A stretch of DNA of 20,718 nucleotides from assembly GCA_023391015.1 (NCBI GenBank), contig JAEWBT010000097.1, positions 1 through 20,718 on the forward strand. Direction: 5' to 3'. Source of the DNA: Bacteroidota bacterium. Lineage in GTDB: Bacteria; Bacteroidota; Bacteroidia; Chitinophagales; Chitinophagaceae. Under the pieces are notes generated by a model that saw nothing but the letters and a program-made list of their open reading frames with translations, did no database searches and was not told the DNA's origin. Positions 19,530-20,718 of the stretch are shown piece after piece; position 1 is the stretch's first letter; every line of letters starts with the position of its first letter. The position numbers and the translations under genes were made by a program.

Positions 19530-20718
19530 TCAACTCAGGCTCCGGAAATCCACCGGCACCAGCTTGCTCACGCCCGGCTCCTGCATCGTCACGCCATAAA
19601 TCACGTCTACCGCAGCCATCGTTTGCTTGTTGTGGGTAACGATGATAAACTGCGAATTGTCGGAAAACTTCCGGATCATGTTGGTGAACTTACCCACGTT
19701 GGCATCGTCGAGCGGCGCGTCCACTTCATCCAGAATGCAGAACGGCGCGGGCTTGATAAGGTAGATGGCAAATAAAAACGCGGTGGACGTCAGCGTTTTC
19801 TCGCCGCCGGAAAGCTGAGTGAGCGTGCTCGGCTTTTTGCCTTTCGGCTGGGCATAAATCTCGATGCCACTTTCCGCGACATTGCTTTCATCGGTGAGGC
19901 GCAGATCGGCGTTGTCGGCTTCGGTGAAAAGGGCTTTGAAAACGGTGATAAAGTTTTCCCGCACCCGGTCAAAGGTTTCTTTAAACTTGCTGTTGGCCGT
20001 GCTTTCTACTTCTTCAATCGTCGCGAGCAGCGCGTCGCGGGCCTGTACGAGGTCACTTTTTTGCTCGGCGATAAAATCGTGGCGCGCCTTCATTTCGGTG
20101 TAGGCTTCGATAGCCGTTGAGTTGATCTCGCCCAGCGTGTCGAGGCGTTTTTTGAGCCGGTCGGTTTCGGTTTGCAGCGCGTCGAGGGGCAGCGTAGTGG
20201 TGCGCGCCTCTTCCAGAATGGCGTCGAGGTCCACCTTAAATTCCAGCTGCATCCGCTCTTTCATGCCGGCCAGTTGCAGGCGCATCTCGCCCAACTTCTC
20301 CCGCACGGCGGCCAGAACCGTATCCACGGCTTCTTTCTCACGGCGCTTTTGAGAAAGGGCGGTTTCGGCGGCAGAAAGGCGGTTGCGCAGGGCGTAGTAT
20401 TCGGCTTCTTCCCCTTTCAGTCGGGCTTCGTCGGCTTCTTTGGCGCGAATCCGCTGGGCGATTTCCGCGCTGCTTTCTCTTATTTCCCTTTCAATTCCGG
20501 AAAGGCGGCTCTTGCTTTCGGCTTGTTCGGCGCTGCTTTTGGCAATCTGCTCGCGCAGCGTGGCAATCTGCGATTGGCGGAAGCCCGCTTCCTGCTTCAG
20601 ACTTTCGAGCTTGCTTTGCGCCTGATGGAGCTGAATATTGTGTGCATTATAGCCACTGTTGGCCTGATTGTACGCGCTTTCCACGCCGGAAAAATCCTGT
20701 TGGGCTTTCTCAATCTGA
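19530..20718 (-). CDS. smc: Chromosome segregation ATPase SMC, C-terminal part
   Basis: The last 395 residues of SMC, open to the right window edge, so the N-terminal half, hinge and first coiled coil are missing. SMC is the dimeric ATPase that, with ScpA/ScpB, compacts and separates chromosomes. The visible part starts in a long heptad-like coiled coil rich in E, K, Q and A (about the first 240 residues), followed by the C-terminal ATPase head: LSGGEKTLTS (ABC signature), FCILDEVDAPLDDANV (Walker B and D-loop) and VTHNKQTMAAVD (switch histidine). These match SMC more closely than RecN or Rad50. The gene ends at TGA (complement of 19530-19532), next to a repeat cluster, and is convergent with the J-domain gene. 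Confidence 0.95.
   Translation of the reverse strand, partial: QIEKAQQDFSGVESAYNQANSGYNAHNIQLHQAQSKLESLKQEAGFRQSQIATLREQIAKSSAEQAESKSRLSGIEREIRESSAEIAQRIRAKEADEARLKGEEAEYYALRNRLSAAETALSQKRREKEAVDTVLAAVREKLGEMRLQLAGMKERMQLEFKVDLDAILEEARTTTLPLDALQTETDRLKKRLDTLGEINSTAIEAYTEMKARHDFIAEQKSDLVQARDALLATIEEVESTANSKFKETFDRVRENFITVFKALFTEADNADLRLTDESNVAESGIEIYAQPKGKKPSTLTQLSGGEKTLTSTAFLFAIYLIKPAPFCILDEVDAPLDDANVGKFTNMIRKFSDNSQFIIVTHNKQTMAAVDVIYGVTMQEPGVSKLVPVDFRSLS

Overview
The window is a 20.7-kb piece of a Bacteroidota chromosome, most likely from the Chitinophagia/Saprospiria side of the phylum. The evidence is a secreted protein with a type IX secretion (T9SS) sorting domain, Bacteroidota-style -7 boxes (TACCTTTG) instead of Shine-Dalgarno sequences, a lipoprotein of Bacteroidota type, a long PurF-like enzyme, and many intergenic palindromic repeats. 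Most genes are housekeeping or metabolic. No phage, IS transposase, rRNA, tRNA or CRISPR array was seen.

Layout. On the left, the start of dnaK (-, cut by the window edge) and an uncharacterised lipoprotein gene (-, with a clear terminator) are followed by argS (+), which ends in a 16-bp hairpin and a patch of low-complexity repeats. Next come a 48-residue membrane-protein ORF (-), an AraC-type regulator (+) framed by inverted repeats, and the divergent PRPP-using pair apt (-) and a purF-like gene (+), separated by a 113-nt stretch with no G on the + strand. Then fabD (+), a VapBC toxin-antitoxin pair (+) sitting between two kinds of palindromic repeats, and a PcaF-like thiolase (+). A 368-bp array of 21-bp-spaced TTGCAA-type sites follows, arranged as two opposed arms, and leads into a gene for an internally duplicated helical protein of unknown function. 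The right part holds an ACMSD-type decarboxylase, the T9SS-sorted protein, an APC-family permease convergent with a glycosyltransferase, a possible small RNA, a tail-anchored J-domain protein, and the C-terminal part of SMC (-, cut by the window edge).

Links between genes. apt and the purF-like gene both use PRPP in purine metabolism. FabD serves fatty-acid synthesis, while the thiolase and ACMSD suggest aromatic or acyl-CoA catabolism, but these genes are not packed into one operon. Most genes appear to be single transcription units separated by terminators and repeats.

The most unusual content is non-coding: (1) the 21-bp-periodic opposed array at 11334-11701 next to the duplicated helical protein; (2) a dispersed repeat family made of TCCAAT/TCCAAC followed by a small hairpin whose stem sequence varies with pairing kept, at four loci; (3) about 25 copies of the octamer TTCCGGAA; (4) GTAGAGAC-type palindromes; (5) a pair of short elements with TTTTGTCA ends; and (6) a possible small RNA with its own promoter and terminator. 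All counts were made by eye.
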